The notes: generated by a model from the sequence alone, not told the origin. 12,726 nt of DNA from Anaerolineales bacterium (GCA_018263655.1 JAANWY010000229.1:1-12726), one strand, 5' to 3'. Positions 6,140-12,726 are shown, counted from the first letter of the stretch. Made by a program: numbers and translations.

Positions 6140-6424
6140 GTGAGCAAGACGCGTACTCATGTTTATGTCGAAGGACACGTACAGGGGGTCCTCTTTCGTG
6201 ACGCGACACGCCGGCGCGCCCAATCCCTCGGCGTGACCGGCTGGGTGCGAAATCTATGGGACGGTCGCGTAGAAGCCGTGTTCGAGGGCGAAGAAGACGC
6301 CGTGCGCCAGATGGTCCAGTTCACGCGCCAGGGACCGGCTCGGGCTAGAGTGACCAACGTGGACGTTGAATACGGCGCATACACCGGGGAATCCGACACG
6401 TTTGTGGTTCGTTACACTCGATGA
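6140..6424 (+). CDS. acyP: Acylphosphatase
   Basis: Small cytoplasmic enzyme that hydrolyses acyl phosphates such as carbamoyl or 1,3-bisphosphoglycerate phosphoanhydrides. The product has 94 residues, normal for the family. I chose the GTG at 6140, nine bases after GGAGG (6126-6130); the GTG at 6119 would put the ribosome binding site inside the gene. The family signature is clear: VYVEGHVQGVLFRDATRRRA holds the phosphate-binding loop with its catalytic Arg in the FRD context, and GVTGWVRNLWDGRVEAVFEG carries the catalytic Asn in the WVRN context. It has no close operon partner: the LTD gene ends about 100 bp before it and the next gene lies 320 bp after. Confidence 0.95.
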   Translation: MSKTRTHVYVEGHVQGVLFRDATRRRAQSLGVTGWVRNLWDGRVEAVFEGEEDAVRQMVQFTRQGPARARVTNVDVEYGAYTGESDTFVVRYTR

Positions 6425-6455
6425 AGTGTCGGTAATGCAACTGAGGGATTCCAAA

Positions 6456-6484
6456 TTGGCATATGCGTCGCTTCATGCTACAAT
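6456..6484 (+). promoter_or_regulatory. Promoter for the PD-(D/E)XK/DUF4058 pair
   Basis: TTGGCA (6456-6461), a 17-bp spacer and TACAAT (6479-6484), starting near 6491. This lies 32 bp after the acyP stop and would give a leader of about 250 nt before the ATG at 6745, containing two large inverted repeats. Confidence 0.65.
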
Positions 6485-6507
6485 TTCTCTACGGGTATAT
6501 GTTTAGG

Positions 6508-6591
6508 GCTAAGGATTAAGCTCATTTTGCCGTTGAATTGCCTGAGATTTCGGCTTCAATTGGGGAAGTTATTTAATTCTCAATCCTTAGC
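6508..6591 (+). repeat. Inverted repeat I in the leader of the PD-(D/E)XK gene
   Basis: GCTAAGGATT (6508-6517) pairs perfectly with AATCCTTAGC (6582-6591). Inside, TTGAA-TT-GCC (6533-6542) pairs with GGCTTCAA (6552-6559). The region is AT-richer than its surroundings. It is noncoding and has no T-run; it may be leader structure or a small inserted repeat. Confidence 0.6.
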
Positions 6592-6599
6592 GTCACGAT

Positions 6600-6699
6600 A
6601 GAAACCAGATTTTCTCGTTCGTTTGACCAAGTTGTTGACAAGCGCTGACTCCCTTCTATTGACCCAGAGGTTGTTCAGCCAACGAAAAACCTGGTTTCT
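6600..6699 (+). repeat. Inverted repeat II in the leader of the PD-(D/E)XK gene
   Basis: AGAAACCAG (6600-6608) pairs with CTGGTTTCT (6691-6699), and the arms continue as TTTTCTCGTT with AACGAAAAA, giving about 18 bp with one mismatch and one bulge. The roughly 60-bp loop holds GTTG-TTCAGC-CAAC and a TTGACA sequence. The 100-bp unit has the shape of a short MITE or a large leader hairpin. It ends 45 bp before the ATG at 6745. Confidence 0.6.
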
Positions 6700-6744
6700 G
6701 GTAGCCGTGCTAAACAAGCACCTCTACGGTAATGAGGACCAGTA

Positions 6745-7557
6745 ATGATGCTAGATAAACAGGAACTTCATCAAGTCCGCGACTACGTGGTTCGCACCCT
6801 GCCGGATTTGCTGCGCGAGGACCCTGAGATTGCAACAACCATCGAGGGTATCCTGGCTCAACACTTTCCTCGCCGTGATGAATTTGCGCGCCTGCTCGAT
6901 GAACTCCAGCTACTGCGCGAGCAGATGGAGCAGCGCCTCACCCTGCTGCGCGAGGACATGGATCGGCGCTTTGAGCAAATGGAGCAGCGCTTTGAGCAAA
7001 TGGATCGGCGCTTTGAGCAAATGGAGCAGCGCTTCATCCTGCTGAGCGAGACAATGGAGCAACGTTTTGGGCAAACAGATCGTACCCTGCTTGCGGTCAG
7101 GCGTGACGCCGCTAGGCTGCAACACAGTCATGAGATGATCCTCGAGCGCATGGATCACCAAGAATCGTGGCTCAATTTTGTGACGGGCAACTTGCGGAGC
7201 GAGAAGGGGAAGACCTTGGAAGATATGTTCGCTACAGCGCTGCGCTACGGATTGAAAAATCCAGACATCACGCCGGACAAGATTCGGTTGCGCCAGGAGC
7301 TGGTGGATGCGGAAGGACGGGTCTTCAAGACAGGGTTTGAGACCGAAGTTGATCTGATCGCTGAAGACAGTAGGCTCATCGTTTTCGAGGTCAAGGCAAC
7401 GGCCAAGTCAAGTGACGTGGACTTCTTCGCCTTGAAAGTTGACCTGGCGGCGGCCCAGAATCCGGACAAATCGGTGGAAGGGGTTTTCATCTCGCTGGCT
7501 GCCTCGCCGGCCGTCCAGCAACGTTGCGCCCACTACGGGCTGGCGTTGCTAGGGTAA
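6745..7557 (+). CDS. Coiled-coil PD-(D/E)XK nuclease-like protein (DUF3782-like)
   Basis: A 270-residue protein with three parts. Residues 1-55 are helical. Residues about 56-145 form a coiled coil built of heptads such as RRFEQMEQRFEQMDRRFEQM, encoded by 21-bp repeats. The C-terminal 150-270 has the PD-(D/E)XK pattern: E159 in TLEDMF, D203 in ETEVDLI, and E215-x-K217 in IVFEVKAT. Such DUF3782-like proteins are common in cyanobacteria, Chloroflexota and archaea; no function is established. Conservation of the D...ExK residues suggests a fold able to act as a nuclease (inference). The start is ATG 6745, or ATG 6748, after GAGG (6734-6737). CCTC at 6721-6724 could pair with that ribosome binding site. 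The DUF4058 gene follows after 17 bp, so the two are co-transcribed. Confidence 0.88.
   Translation: MMLDKQELHQVRDYVVRTLPDLLREDPEIATTIEGILAQHFPRRDEFARLLDELQLLREQMEQRLTLLREDMDRRFEQMEQRFEQMDRRFEQMEQRFILLSETMEQRFGQTDRTLLAVRRDAARLQHSHEMILERMDHQESWLNFVTGNLRSEKGKTLEDMFATALRYGLKNPDITPDKIRLRQELVDAEGRVFKTGFETEVDLIAEDSRLIVFEVKATAKSSDVDFFALKVDLAAAQNPDKSVEGVFISLAASPAVQQRCAHYGLALLG
6958..7034 (+). repeat. 21-bp tandem repeat encoding coiled-coil heptads
   Basis: About 3.7 units of a 21-bp repeat built on GCGCTTTGAGCAAATGGA. Alternate units differ (GATCGG or GAGCAG before the core), so the pattern also repeats nearly perfectly at 42 bp. Each unit is exactly one heptad-sized in-frame block, so unit number can change without a frameshift. 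Confidence 0.85.
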
Positions 7558-7574
7558 GTGGTAGGAGGTTTCGA

Positions 7575-8387
7575 ATGGCATCTCCCTTCCCAGGTATGGA
7601 CCCTTATCTCGAAGACAGCGGTATCTGGCCGGGCTTTCACCATCGCTTGGCCGATGAATTGGCAGACCGGTTGAATACTCATATCGGCCCGAAATACTAT
7701 GCTGACGTAGAGGTGCATACCGTCTTTGAAGAGATAACTATCGCTGCACCTTCGAGGGCGCGATATCCGGATGTAGGTGTCTATGCCCGAGCGCCAGAAG
7801 AGCCGGCGCCCGGGCCAGCCGCAACAGCCGTCGCTGTTTCGGAGGCGCCAGTGAAACGGGAGATCGTAGCCGGCCAGACCAAGCTCCGGGCTGTGCACGT
7901 CTACTTAACTGAAACGGACGAACTGGTCACCTCTATCGAACTCCTCTCTCCCTACAACAAGCGATCCGGCGATGGCCTGGAGGAGTACCGACGCAAACGT
8001 TCAGAGCACTTACTTTCATCCGTCCACCTGGTCGAGATCGACCTGCTGCGTGGTGGCACACGGCCAGGCAGGGAAGTGAACGAGCCTCCGCTTGACACCG
8101 ACTACGTCATGCTTGTCAATCGCTACTGGCGCGGGAGGAACATACGCATCTCGGAAATCTGGCCGGCGGCCCTCAACGAAGCCCTCCCCGGGTTACCGGT
8201 TCCCCTCCTGCCGCCAGACCCGGATGTGGCAGTGAGCTTGAACGCCGCAATCGAGGCCATCTACGGCCGCGCCGGCTACGACTGGCGCATTGACTACCAA
8301 CATCCTGTGCCTCCCCCCGAGCTGCGCCCCAAAATGGCCACCTGGCTCCAAGAAGAGCTGCCCGACGTGACTACAACGGCCGGCTAG
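7575..8387 (+). CDS. DUF4058 family protein
   Basis: A 270-residue protein of unknown function. The start MASPFPGMDPYLE (1-13) is the recognisable opening of DUF4058, followed by FHHRLADELADRLN (21-34) and YYADVEVHTVFEE (41-53). A conserved block VTSIELLSPYNKRSGDGLEE (118-137) leads into YRRKR, and DTDYVMLVNR (174-183) lies further on. I chose ATG 7575 because AGGAGG (7563-7568) precedes it by six bases. It lies 17 bp after the PD-(D/E)XK-like gene. DUF4058 genes are abundant in Chloroflexota, cyanobacteria and planctomycetes and often occur in many copies; the role is not known. The stop (TAG 8385-8387) overlaps the ecfT stop on the other strand within CTAG. Confidence 0.88.
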   Translation: MASPFPGMDPYLEDSGIWPGFHHRLADELADRLNTHIGPKYYADVEVHTVFEEITIAAPSRARYPDVGVYARAPEEPAPGPAATAVAVSEAPVKREIVAGQTKLRAVHVYLTETDELVTSIELLSPYNKRSGDGLEEYRRKRSEHLLSSVHLVEIDLLRGGTRPGREVNEPPLDTDYVMLVNRYWRGRNIRISEIWPAALNEALPGLPVPLLPPDPDVAVSLNAAIEAIYGRAGYDWRIDYQHPVPPPELRPKMATWLQEELPDVTTTAG

Positions 8388-9193
8388 AACAAAGACAACG
8401 GTTGCTGGCCGAAACCGAAGAGGACCCGAGCCACGATCACCGCTGTAAAACCAAGAATCACAATCGCCGCTGCCACCCCGTCTACCGGCCTGAAATGAAG
8501 CTGCCGGCGCACCGTCCGCTCCCGGCCGGCGGCCCCGAAAGCCCGCGCCTCCATAGCCCACGCGAGACGCTCCGCCGCGCGCAGTGACCCAATCAGCATG
8601 GCCACCAACGCCGGCACATAGGCCCGACCCGCTCGCACGGGATTCCAGCGCGCGATCACCAACCCACGCGCCCGCTGTGCGTCCATCACCCGCTGGAACG
8701 ATTCATAGAGGGTGGGCACATAGCGCAATGCAATCGCCATCATCAGCCCCCACTGATACGGGACCCCCAGACCGACTAGGCCCATGATCATCGACGTCTG
8801 ATCGGTGGTGAACAGCCACACGAAGAAGGCGAAGGCCATAGCATCGACGCGCGCCGCCATTGCCAGCGCCTGCCACACATCCAGCGCTGTCACCGTCACC
8901 GGTCCCAGCTCGAAAAGGACGGAGGCGCCAACTGTCGAGAAGACGGGCCACAGAATTGGAATCAAGAACGTGACCGGCAACATGAGCCGCCAAGCCCACG
9001 CTAGCCGGCCCACTGGCACCCCGGCCGACAGCAGCACAACGTGACACACGGCCAGAAACGCCACAAACAGAGGGAGGTTGCCGAGGCTGAGCAGCGTCAC
9101 CATCCCCCCGACGGCAAACGCCAGCTTCACCCGAGGATCGATCCGATGCAGCCACGAATCGCCCGGGACGTAGATCGACGTGCTAAGACTCAT
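8384..9193 (-). CDS. ecfT: ECF transporter transmembrane (T) component
   Basis: Membrane scaffold that couples the ATPases to the S component in energy-coupling-factor vitamin or metal importers. The 269-residue product has several hydrophobic segments. The typical CbiQ/EcfT start SWLHRIDPRVKLAF (13-26) is present. The coupling helices carry ARG (175-177, in DAQRARGL) and ARA-FG (216-220, in EARAFG), which dock into the nucleotide-binding domains. The ATG at 9193 lies inside the end of the ATPase gene (11-bp overlap), so translation is coupled. It is the last gene of the operon; its TAG shares CTAG with the convergent DUF4058 gene, and no terminator fits between them. Confidence 0.95.
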   Translation of the reverse strand: MSLSTSIYVPGDSWLHRIDPRVKLAFAVGGMVTLLSLGNLPLFVAFLAVCHVVLLSAGVPVGRLAWAWRLMLPVTFLIPILWPVFSTVGASVLFELGPVTVTALDVWQALAMAARVDAMAFAFFVWLFTTDQTSMIMGLVGLGVPYQWGLMMAIALRYVPTLYESFQRVMDAQRARGLVIARWNPVRAGRAYVPALVAMLIGSLRAAERLAWAMEARAFGAAGRERTVRRQLHFRPVDGVAAAIVILGFTAVIVARVLFGFGQQPLSLF

Positions 9194-10853
9194 TAGGCCT
9201 CAGCTCCTGACGCCGGCCTAATTCGAACACGGGCGGCGCCGCCAACCCAGCCGCGTCGAGCATGCTGTCGTCAGCAAAGACGTCGGCCGGCGCGCCGTTC
9301 GCCAGCACCCGCCCAGCCTGCAAGACGACACAGCGTTCTGCATGCTCGGCCACGAGTCGCATATCGTGAGTGATCATGACCACCGTCACGCCTCGGGCTC
9401 GCAGCTTCTCTATCCACGTCATAAGTCGGTGCTCAAGCCGGCGGTCTAGACCAACTGTGGCCTCGTCCAACACCACGATATCCGGACGCATGGCGTGCAC
9501 CGACGCAAGCGTCACCAGCCGGCGGACGCCATAGCCCAACGTCGCCGGCGGAGTAGCGGCGCGATCACCCAAATCGAAGGTTTTCAGAGCCGCATTCACA
9601 CGTGCCTCCACGTCGCCCGCTGATAACGCCAGATTTCGCGGACCAAACGCCACCTCTTCGCGCACGGATGGGGCGAAGATCTGATGATCGGGATTCTGGA
9701 ACACGTATCCGACGCACCGGGCCAGCACGCCGGCCGGCACTGAGCGTGTATCATCGCCCAGCACGACCACGCGCCCCTTCTGAGGCAGCAGCAGGCCATT
9801 GATGTGTTTGACCAGGGTCGTCTTCCCCGATCCGTTGGCGCCGATCAGTGCTACAAAATCGCCGTGTCCAACGACGCAATCAACGCCCGAAAGAGCCTGA
9901 ATCCCGTCGTAGTTGTGCCAGAGACCATCAACATGAATGGAGGGGGAACCGGACAGGTTTGAAGAGGACTTGGGGTCTCTGTTGGCGCGCCCTGTTTCTC
10001 TCAAGCGCTCCGTAGTTCCCCTTCTGTCCACGTCATCCAGCGTCAGCGGCAGTGGGTCCCACCCCAACGCCCGGCCGATTTCGGTCACCTGTGGGACATC
10101 CAGACCGAAGTTGTGCATCCGCTCAACCTGACTGAAGACCTCACGCGGCGCCCCGGCGAGAGCAATCTCTCCTGCCTCCAAAACGACCAGACGATCAGCG
10201 AACGCTGCGGCGTCGGGGTCTTGCGTGGTCATGACAACAGCGGTTCCCTGCCGGCGCAGATCGGTGATGACAGATAGGACAGCCTGGCGCCCCAGCGGGT
10301 CGAGGCCGGCTGTGGGTTCATCCATGACAAGGACGGAGGGGCGCATAGCCAGCACAGACGCGATAGCCAGCCGGCGCTGCTGCCCGCCGGATAGCGTAGC
10401 CGGAGAACGCTGTCTGAGGCCCTCCAACCCGACGACGCCCAGCGCCCAGTCGATCCGTCGTTCGATCTTGTCAGCCGGCACCCCCAGGCTCTCTGGCCCA
10501 AACGCCGCCTCGTCCTCCACACTCATGTTGAAGAGCTGGCTCTCCGAGTCCTGGAACACGTGCCCGACGACAGTGGCCAAGTCTGCCACGCTGCACCGTT
10601 TCGTATTTCGGCCGTCCACCCAAACGTCACCGCGGATGACCCCGCCCGTGGCGTGGGGGACAAGACCGCTGAGAGAGAGAGACAGCGTCGTCTTGCCGGC
10701 GCCCGTCGGTCCCATCACGGCGACGAATTCACCGCGCTCGATGTCCAGATCGATCCCGCGCAAGGCCGGCGCCGGGCTCTGTTGATCCGGGATTGGTGGC
10801 GGATAAGTGTAGTGCAGATCTTCGACGTGAATCAGCGTTGGGCTACCCCTCAC
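9183..10853 (-). CDS. ECF transporter fused double ATP-binding protein (EcfA-EcfA', YkoD-like)
   Basis: Powers vitamin or precursor uptake with EcfT and an S component. The 556 residues hold two ABC domains joined by a linker near 275-305. Domain 1: Walker A GPTGAGKTT (48-56), Q101, signature LSGGQ (154-158), Walker B VLVMDE (174-179), but Gln211 where the switch His should be (MTTQDP). Domain 2: Walker A GANGSGKTT (338-346), Q386, a degenerate signature LGYGV (439-443), Walker B with E464, and H496 (ITHD). So one composite site is canonical and the other degenerate. The start is GTG 10853, overlapping the S-component stop by 11 bp. The fused layout and S-AA-T order match ykoEDC-type HMP/thiamine systems, but this does not fix the substrate. 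Confidence 0.95.
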   Translation of the reverse strand: MRGSPTLIHVEDLHYTYPPPIPDQQSPAPALRGIDLDIERGEFVAVMGPTGAGKTTLSLSLSGLVPHATGGVIRGDVWVDGRNTKRCSVADLATVVGHVFQDSESQLFNMSVEDEAAFGPESLGVPADKIERRIDWALGVVGLEGLRQRSPATLSGGQQRRLAIASVLAMRPSVLVMDEPTAGLDPLGRQAVLSVITDLRRQGTAVVMTTQDPDAAAFADRLVVLEAGEIALAGAPREVFSQVERMHNFGLDVPQVTEIGRALGWDPLPLTLDDVDRRGTTERLRETGRANRDPKSSSNLSGSPSIHVDGLWHNYDGIQALSGVDCVVGHGDFVALIGANGSGKTTLVKHINGLLLPQKGRVVVLGDDTRSVPAGVLARCVGYVFQNPDHQIFAPSVREEVAFGPRNLALSAGDVEARVNAALKTFDLGDRAATPPATLGYGVRRLVTLASVHAMRPDIVVLDEATVGLDRRLEHRLMTWIEKLRARGVTVVMITHDMRLVAEHAERCVVLQAGRVLANGAPADVFADDSMLDAAGLAAPPVFELGRRQELRPNES

Positions 10854-11385
10854 GCCACGTGCGCGGCTGGGTCAAGGTGTCGATCTGGGGATAGGCGCGG
10901 CGTACAGCGATGAGCAAGCCGATGGCGATGAGTCCGCCGATAAGCACCTGGGGCAGATTGATGGTCGTTGCTTCGCCGGCTGCCGGCCCGGGCCCGAACA
11001 ATACGTACTCCACGGCGAAGTAACCCCCCACCATCACCACCGCACCGGCCAACCAGCCGGCCACCATGCCGGCGCGCCCCCTTTGGTAGGCCAGGTAGCC
11101 AGCCACGAGCCCCTGAACCCCGTGAATCAGAAACGACCAGATGGCGAAGTGGGCATACCCGCCCAGGATGTCGGCCAGACCGGTACCCAGACCACCCACG
11201 ATGAACCCGACGGCCGGCCCAAAGGCAAAGGCGGCGAAGTAGACGCCCACATCGGCCAGCGTGAAATAGCCTCGGGTCGGCGCAAACGGCACGCGTACGC
11301 CCAAGGTAAATACGATCGTGACCGCCGTCATGATGGCGATGAGAGCGATGGTACGCGCATCCAGCGTTAAGTGTTCCTTCAGCAT
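10843..11385 (-). CDS. ECF transporter substrate-binding (S) component
   Basis: Integral membrane protein that captures the vitamin-like substrate and docks on EcfT/ATPase. The 180 residues have about six hydrophobic segments. Visible text: LIAIMTAVTIVFTLGV (15-30), TLADVGVYFAAFAFGPAVGF (42-61), GGLGTGLADILGGYAHFAIW (64-83), and IHGVQGLVAGYLA (87-99), a pattern of the riboflavin/HMP-type ECF S family. I chose ATG 11385 because AGGAGG (11400-11395) precedes it by nine bases; an upstream GTG at 11427 would start inside the tandem duplication. It follows the aminotransferase and overlaps the ATPase gene. There is no room for a riboswitch directly upstream, so the substrate cannot be read from regulation. 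HMP, thiamine or B6-type precursors are possible (inference). Confidence 0.88.
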   Translation of the reverse strand: MLKEHLTLDARTIALIAIMTAVTIVFTLGVRVPFAPTRGYFTLADVGVYFAAFAFGPAVGFIVGGLGTGLADILGGYAHFAIWSFLIHGVQGLVAGYLAYQRGRAGMVAGWLAGAVVMVGGYFAVEYVLFGPGPAAGEATTINLPQVLIGGLIAIGLLIAVRRAYPQIDTLTQPRTWREG

Positions 11386-11402
11386 ATCGATAAACCTCCT
11401 GT

Positions 11403-11444
11403 TCACACCAACGGTTGAGCAACTCACACCAACGGTTGAGCAAC
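11403..11444. repeat. Perfect 21-bp tandem duplication at the aminotransferase 3' end
   Basis: Two identical 21-bp units (11403-11423 and 11424-11444, core CCAACGGTTGAGCAAC). On the minus strand each reads as the codons for VAQPLV plus a stop. The right unit is the real gene end; the left unit is an untranslated copy that separates the stop from the ribosome binding site of the S component. Confidence 0.95.
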
Positions 11445-12590
11445 ACCTTCGACTTCCGGCTGTTGCTCAGCTTGAGATTTCACGACGGACAAGGCTTCTG
11501 CCAGCCGTGAAATCGCTTTGCGAATCGCCGGCTCTGGCTGCGACGAGAAGTTGAGCCGCAGGGCATCTTCCCCACCGGCCTCAGCGTGGAAGACCTCGCC
11601 TGGCACAAAGGCTACGCCCTCTCGGCCGGCTTCGACCAACAAATCGCGCGCCTTCAGATCCGCCGGCAGCCGGCACCACAGGTTGAAGCCCCCATCCGGT
11701 ACCCGAAACTCGAGTTTGGGACATGCCCGCTCCAATTCATCAACCATGGCCTGGCGCCGGCGCGGATAAATAGCGCGCACCGCCGTCAGGTGCGCGTCCA
11801 AATGGCCCTCTCGAATGAACGCCATCGTGGACCATTGAGCAAGGGTATTACCGTAAAGATCGACGCGCTGCTTGATGAGGGCCAGACGTTCGACGACCGA
11901 TCTCGGCGCCGCAATCCACCCAAGGCGCAAGCCCGGGAACATGATCTTGGAAAAGGTGCTCAAATAGATGACGCTGTCACGCGTGTCGAGTGCTTTGAGC
12001 GATGGCGGGGGCACTTCACCGTAGTACAGCCGGCCATACGGATCATCCTCGACAATGGGTACCCCGAAGTGCGCCGCTACGTCTAACAGCGCCCGCCGCC
12101 GCTCCAGATCTTGGGTCACCCCGGAGGGGTTCTGGTACGTCGGCAGCGTGTAGATTAGCTTGGGCCGATATCGGGCCAGCAGACCTTCCAACACGTCCAG
12201 TCGCAGGCCAGACTCGTCCAGAGGCACGCTCAGCAGGCGCCCGCCGGCTGCCCTGAACGTCTGGAGCGCCCCCAAATAGGTGGGGGCTTCGATCACAACG
12301 GCGTCCCCGGGCTCCACGAAGGCGCGAGCGACGAGGTCCAGCCCCTGCTGGGAACCTGTGACGATCAGGACTTCGTCAGGCCCCACGCCGGCCACGGGAT
12401 CCATCAGCTCCCCGGCGATGGCATAACGCAGAGACTTGAGGCCTTGCGTCTGACAAGGACCGAGCACGGTCTGCCCCTCCTCGCGCAGAAGATCGCGAAC
12501 AATCTGCCTGAACGCCGGTGTCGGATAGAGATCGGGAGCCGGCACGCCGGCCGCCAAGGAGATTACGTCCTTTCTGGCCACGAGCGTCAT
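11424..12590 (-). CDS. PLP-dependent class I/II aminotransferase (LysN/2-aminoadipate type), N-terminus missing
   Basis: Transfers amino groups between amino acids and 2-oxo acids in the cytoplasm; the exact substrate is unclear. The 388 residues from ATG 12590 show VISLAAGVPAPDLYP (9-23), the cofactor-contact YQNPSG (152-157) and EDDPYG (181-186), the PLP lysine K215 in STFSKIMFPGLRLGW (211-225), and the carboxylate Arg R347 in LRLNFS. The reading frame stays open through 12591-12644 (ELLVPQPRWERDAALSEL), which fits the family's usual N-terminus. It then meets an inverted copy of this gene's own interior (12645-12726) and a stop. So the true start is lost, and ATG 12590 is probably internal. 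No GntR-type DNA-binding domain is seen. It probably leads the ECF operon. Confidence 0.9.
   Translation of the reverse strand: MTLVARKDVISLAAGVPAPDLYPTPAFRQIVRDLLREEGQTVLGPCQTQGLKSLRYAIAGELMDPVAGVGPDEVLIVTGSQQGLDLVARAFVEPGDAVVIEAPTYLGALQTFRAAGGRLLSVPLDESGLRLDVLEGLLARYRPKLIYTLPTYQNPSGVTQDLERRRALLDVAAHFGVPIVEDDPYGRLYYGEVPPPSLKALDTRDSVIYLSTFSKIMFPGLRLGWIAAPRSVVERLALIKQRVDLYGNTLAQWSTMAFIREGHLDAHLTAVRAIYPRRRQAMVDELERACPKLEFRVPDGGFNLWCRLPADLKARDLLVEAGREGVAFVPGEVFHAEAGGEDALRLNFSSQPEPAIRKAISRLAEALSVVKSQAEQQPEVEGVAQPLV
11752..11833 (-). repeat. Arm 1 of an 82-bp perfect inverted repeat
   Basis: This stretch encodes about residues 253-280 of the aminotransferase (FIREGHLDAHLTAVRAIYP and flanks). Its exact reverse complement recurs at 12645-12726, with no mismatch over 82 bp by direct comparison. 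Confidence 0.97.
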
Positions 12591-12644
12591 CAGTTCGCTG
12601 AGCGCAGCATCTCGCTCCCAGCGTGGTTGCGGTACCAGGAGTTC

Positions 12645-12726
12645 GGTCCACGATGGCGTTCATTCGAGAGGGCCATTTGGACGCGCACCTGACGGCGGTG
12701 CGCGCTATTTATCCGCGCCGGCGCCA
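12645..12726 (+). repeat. Arm 2 of the 82-bp inverted repeat, running off the window end
   Basis: Read on the plus strand, these bases encode FIREGHLDAHLTAVRAIYP, which belongs to the inside of the minus-strand aminotransferase. Identity begins abruptly at 12645 and continues to the last base. This breaks the N-terminal coding region of the aminotransferase. An assembly foldback at a contig end is the simplest reading. Confidence 0.97.

Noticed and set aside
11386..11423. Vitamin riboswitch before the S component
   Set aside because: Only 38 bp separate the genes, filled by the ribosome binding site and one unit of the tandem duplication.
11403..11444. CRISPR or iteron array
   Set aside because: Only two units, no spacers, and one unit is coding; it is a simple duplication.
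10850..11446. Alternative minus-strand frame of 198 codons over the S component
   Set aside because: It is in another frame of a clear membrane protein; its arginine/glycine-rich text is typical of a shadow frame.

Overview
The window looks like a piece of a GC-rich Chloroflexota genome, probably Anaerolineae-like. This is an inference from style, since there is no rRNA. The clues are a proline/threonine tail of the PTATPTATP type, DUF4058 and DUF3782-like genes, a T-box in a GC-rich background, and very many GCCGGC hexamers. Both edges cut genes. The right edge also carries an 82-bp inverted copy of sequence found about 0.9 kb further left, so it may be a contig end with a foldback artefact.

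Left block (1-2290, minus strand). A T-box riboswitch with an AUC (isoleucine) specifier and a clear intrinsic terminator precedes alaX (trans-editing of mischarged tRNA-Ala) and ileS (isoleucyl-tRNA synthetase of the IleRS2 type, N-terminal 296 residues only). Upstream of the T-box, on the same strand, is a rod-shaped RNA with a central bubble. It has the architecture of 6S RNA and sits behind a near-consensus TTGACA-17-TATACT promoter. Next comes a 168-bp element made of nested inverted repeats and three back-to-back palindromes, which I cannot assign to a known family.

Middle block (2500-8387, plus strand). An extended -10 promoter leads into a membrane-anchored helix-hairpin-helix/coiled-coil protein, then pcm (protein-L-isoaspartate methyltransferase) and a YihY/BrkB-type membrane protein, probably one operon. 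A long hairpin that could terminate transcription in both directions separates these from a lone lamin-tail-domain protein and an acylphosphatase. After a 320-bp gap holding a good promoter and two long inverted repeats comes a pair of genes: a coiled-coil PD-(D/E)XK-like protein (DUF3782-like) and a DUF4058 protein.

Right block (8384-12726, minus strand). A PLP-dependent aminotransferase, an ECF-transporter S component, a fused double ATPase and an EcfT subunit form a tight operon with 11-bp overlaps. Its order resembles ykoEDC-type vitamin/precursor importers. The fused ATPase is asymmetric, with one consensus and one degenerate ATP site. The last transporter gene ends tail-to-tail with the DUF4058 gene inside a shared CTAG. 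The aminotransferase has lost its true N-terminus at the junction with the inverted copy.
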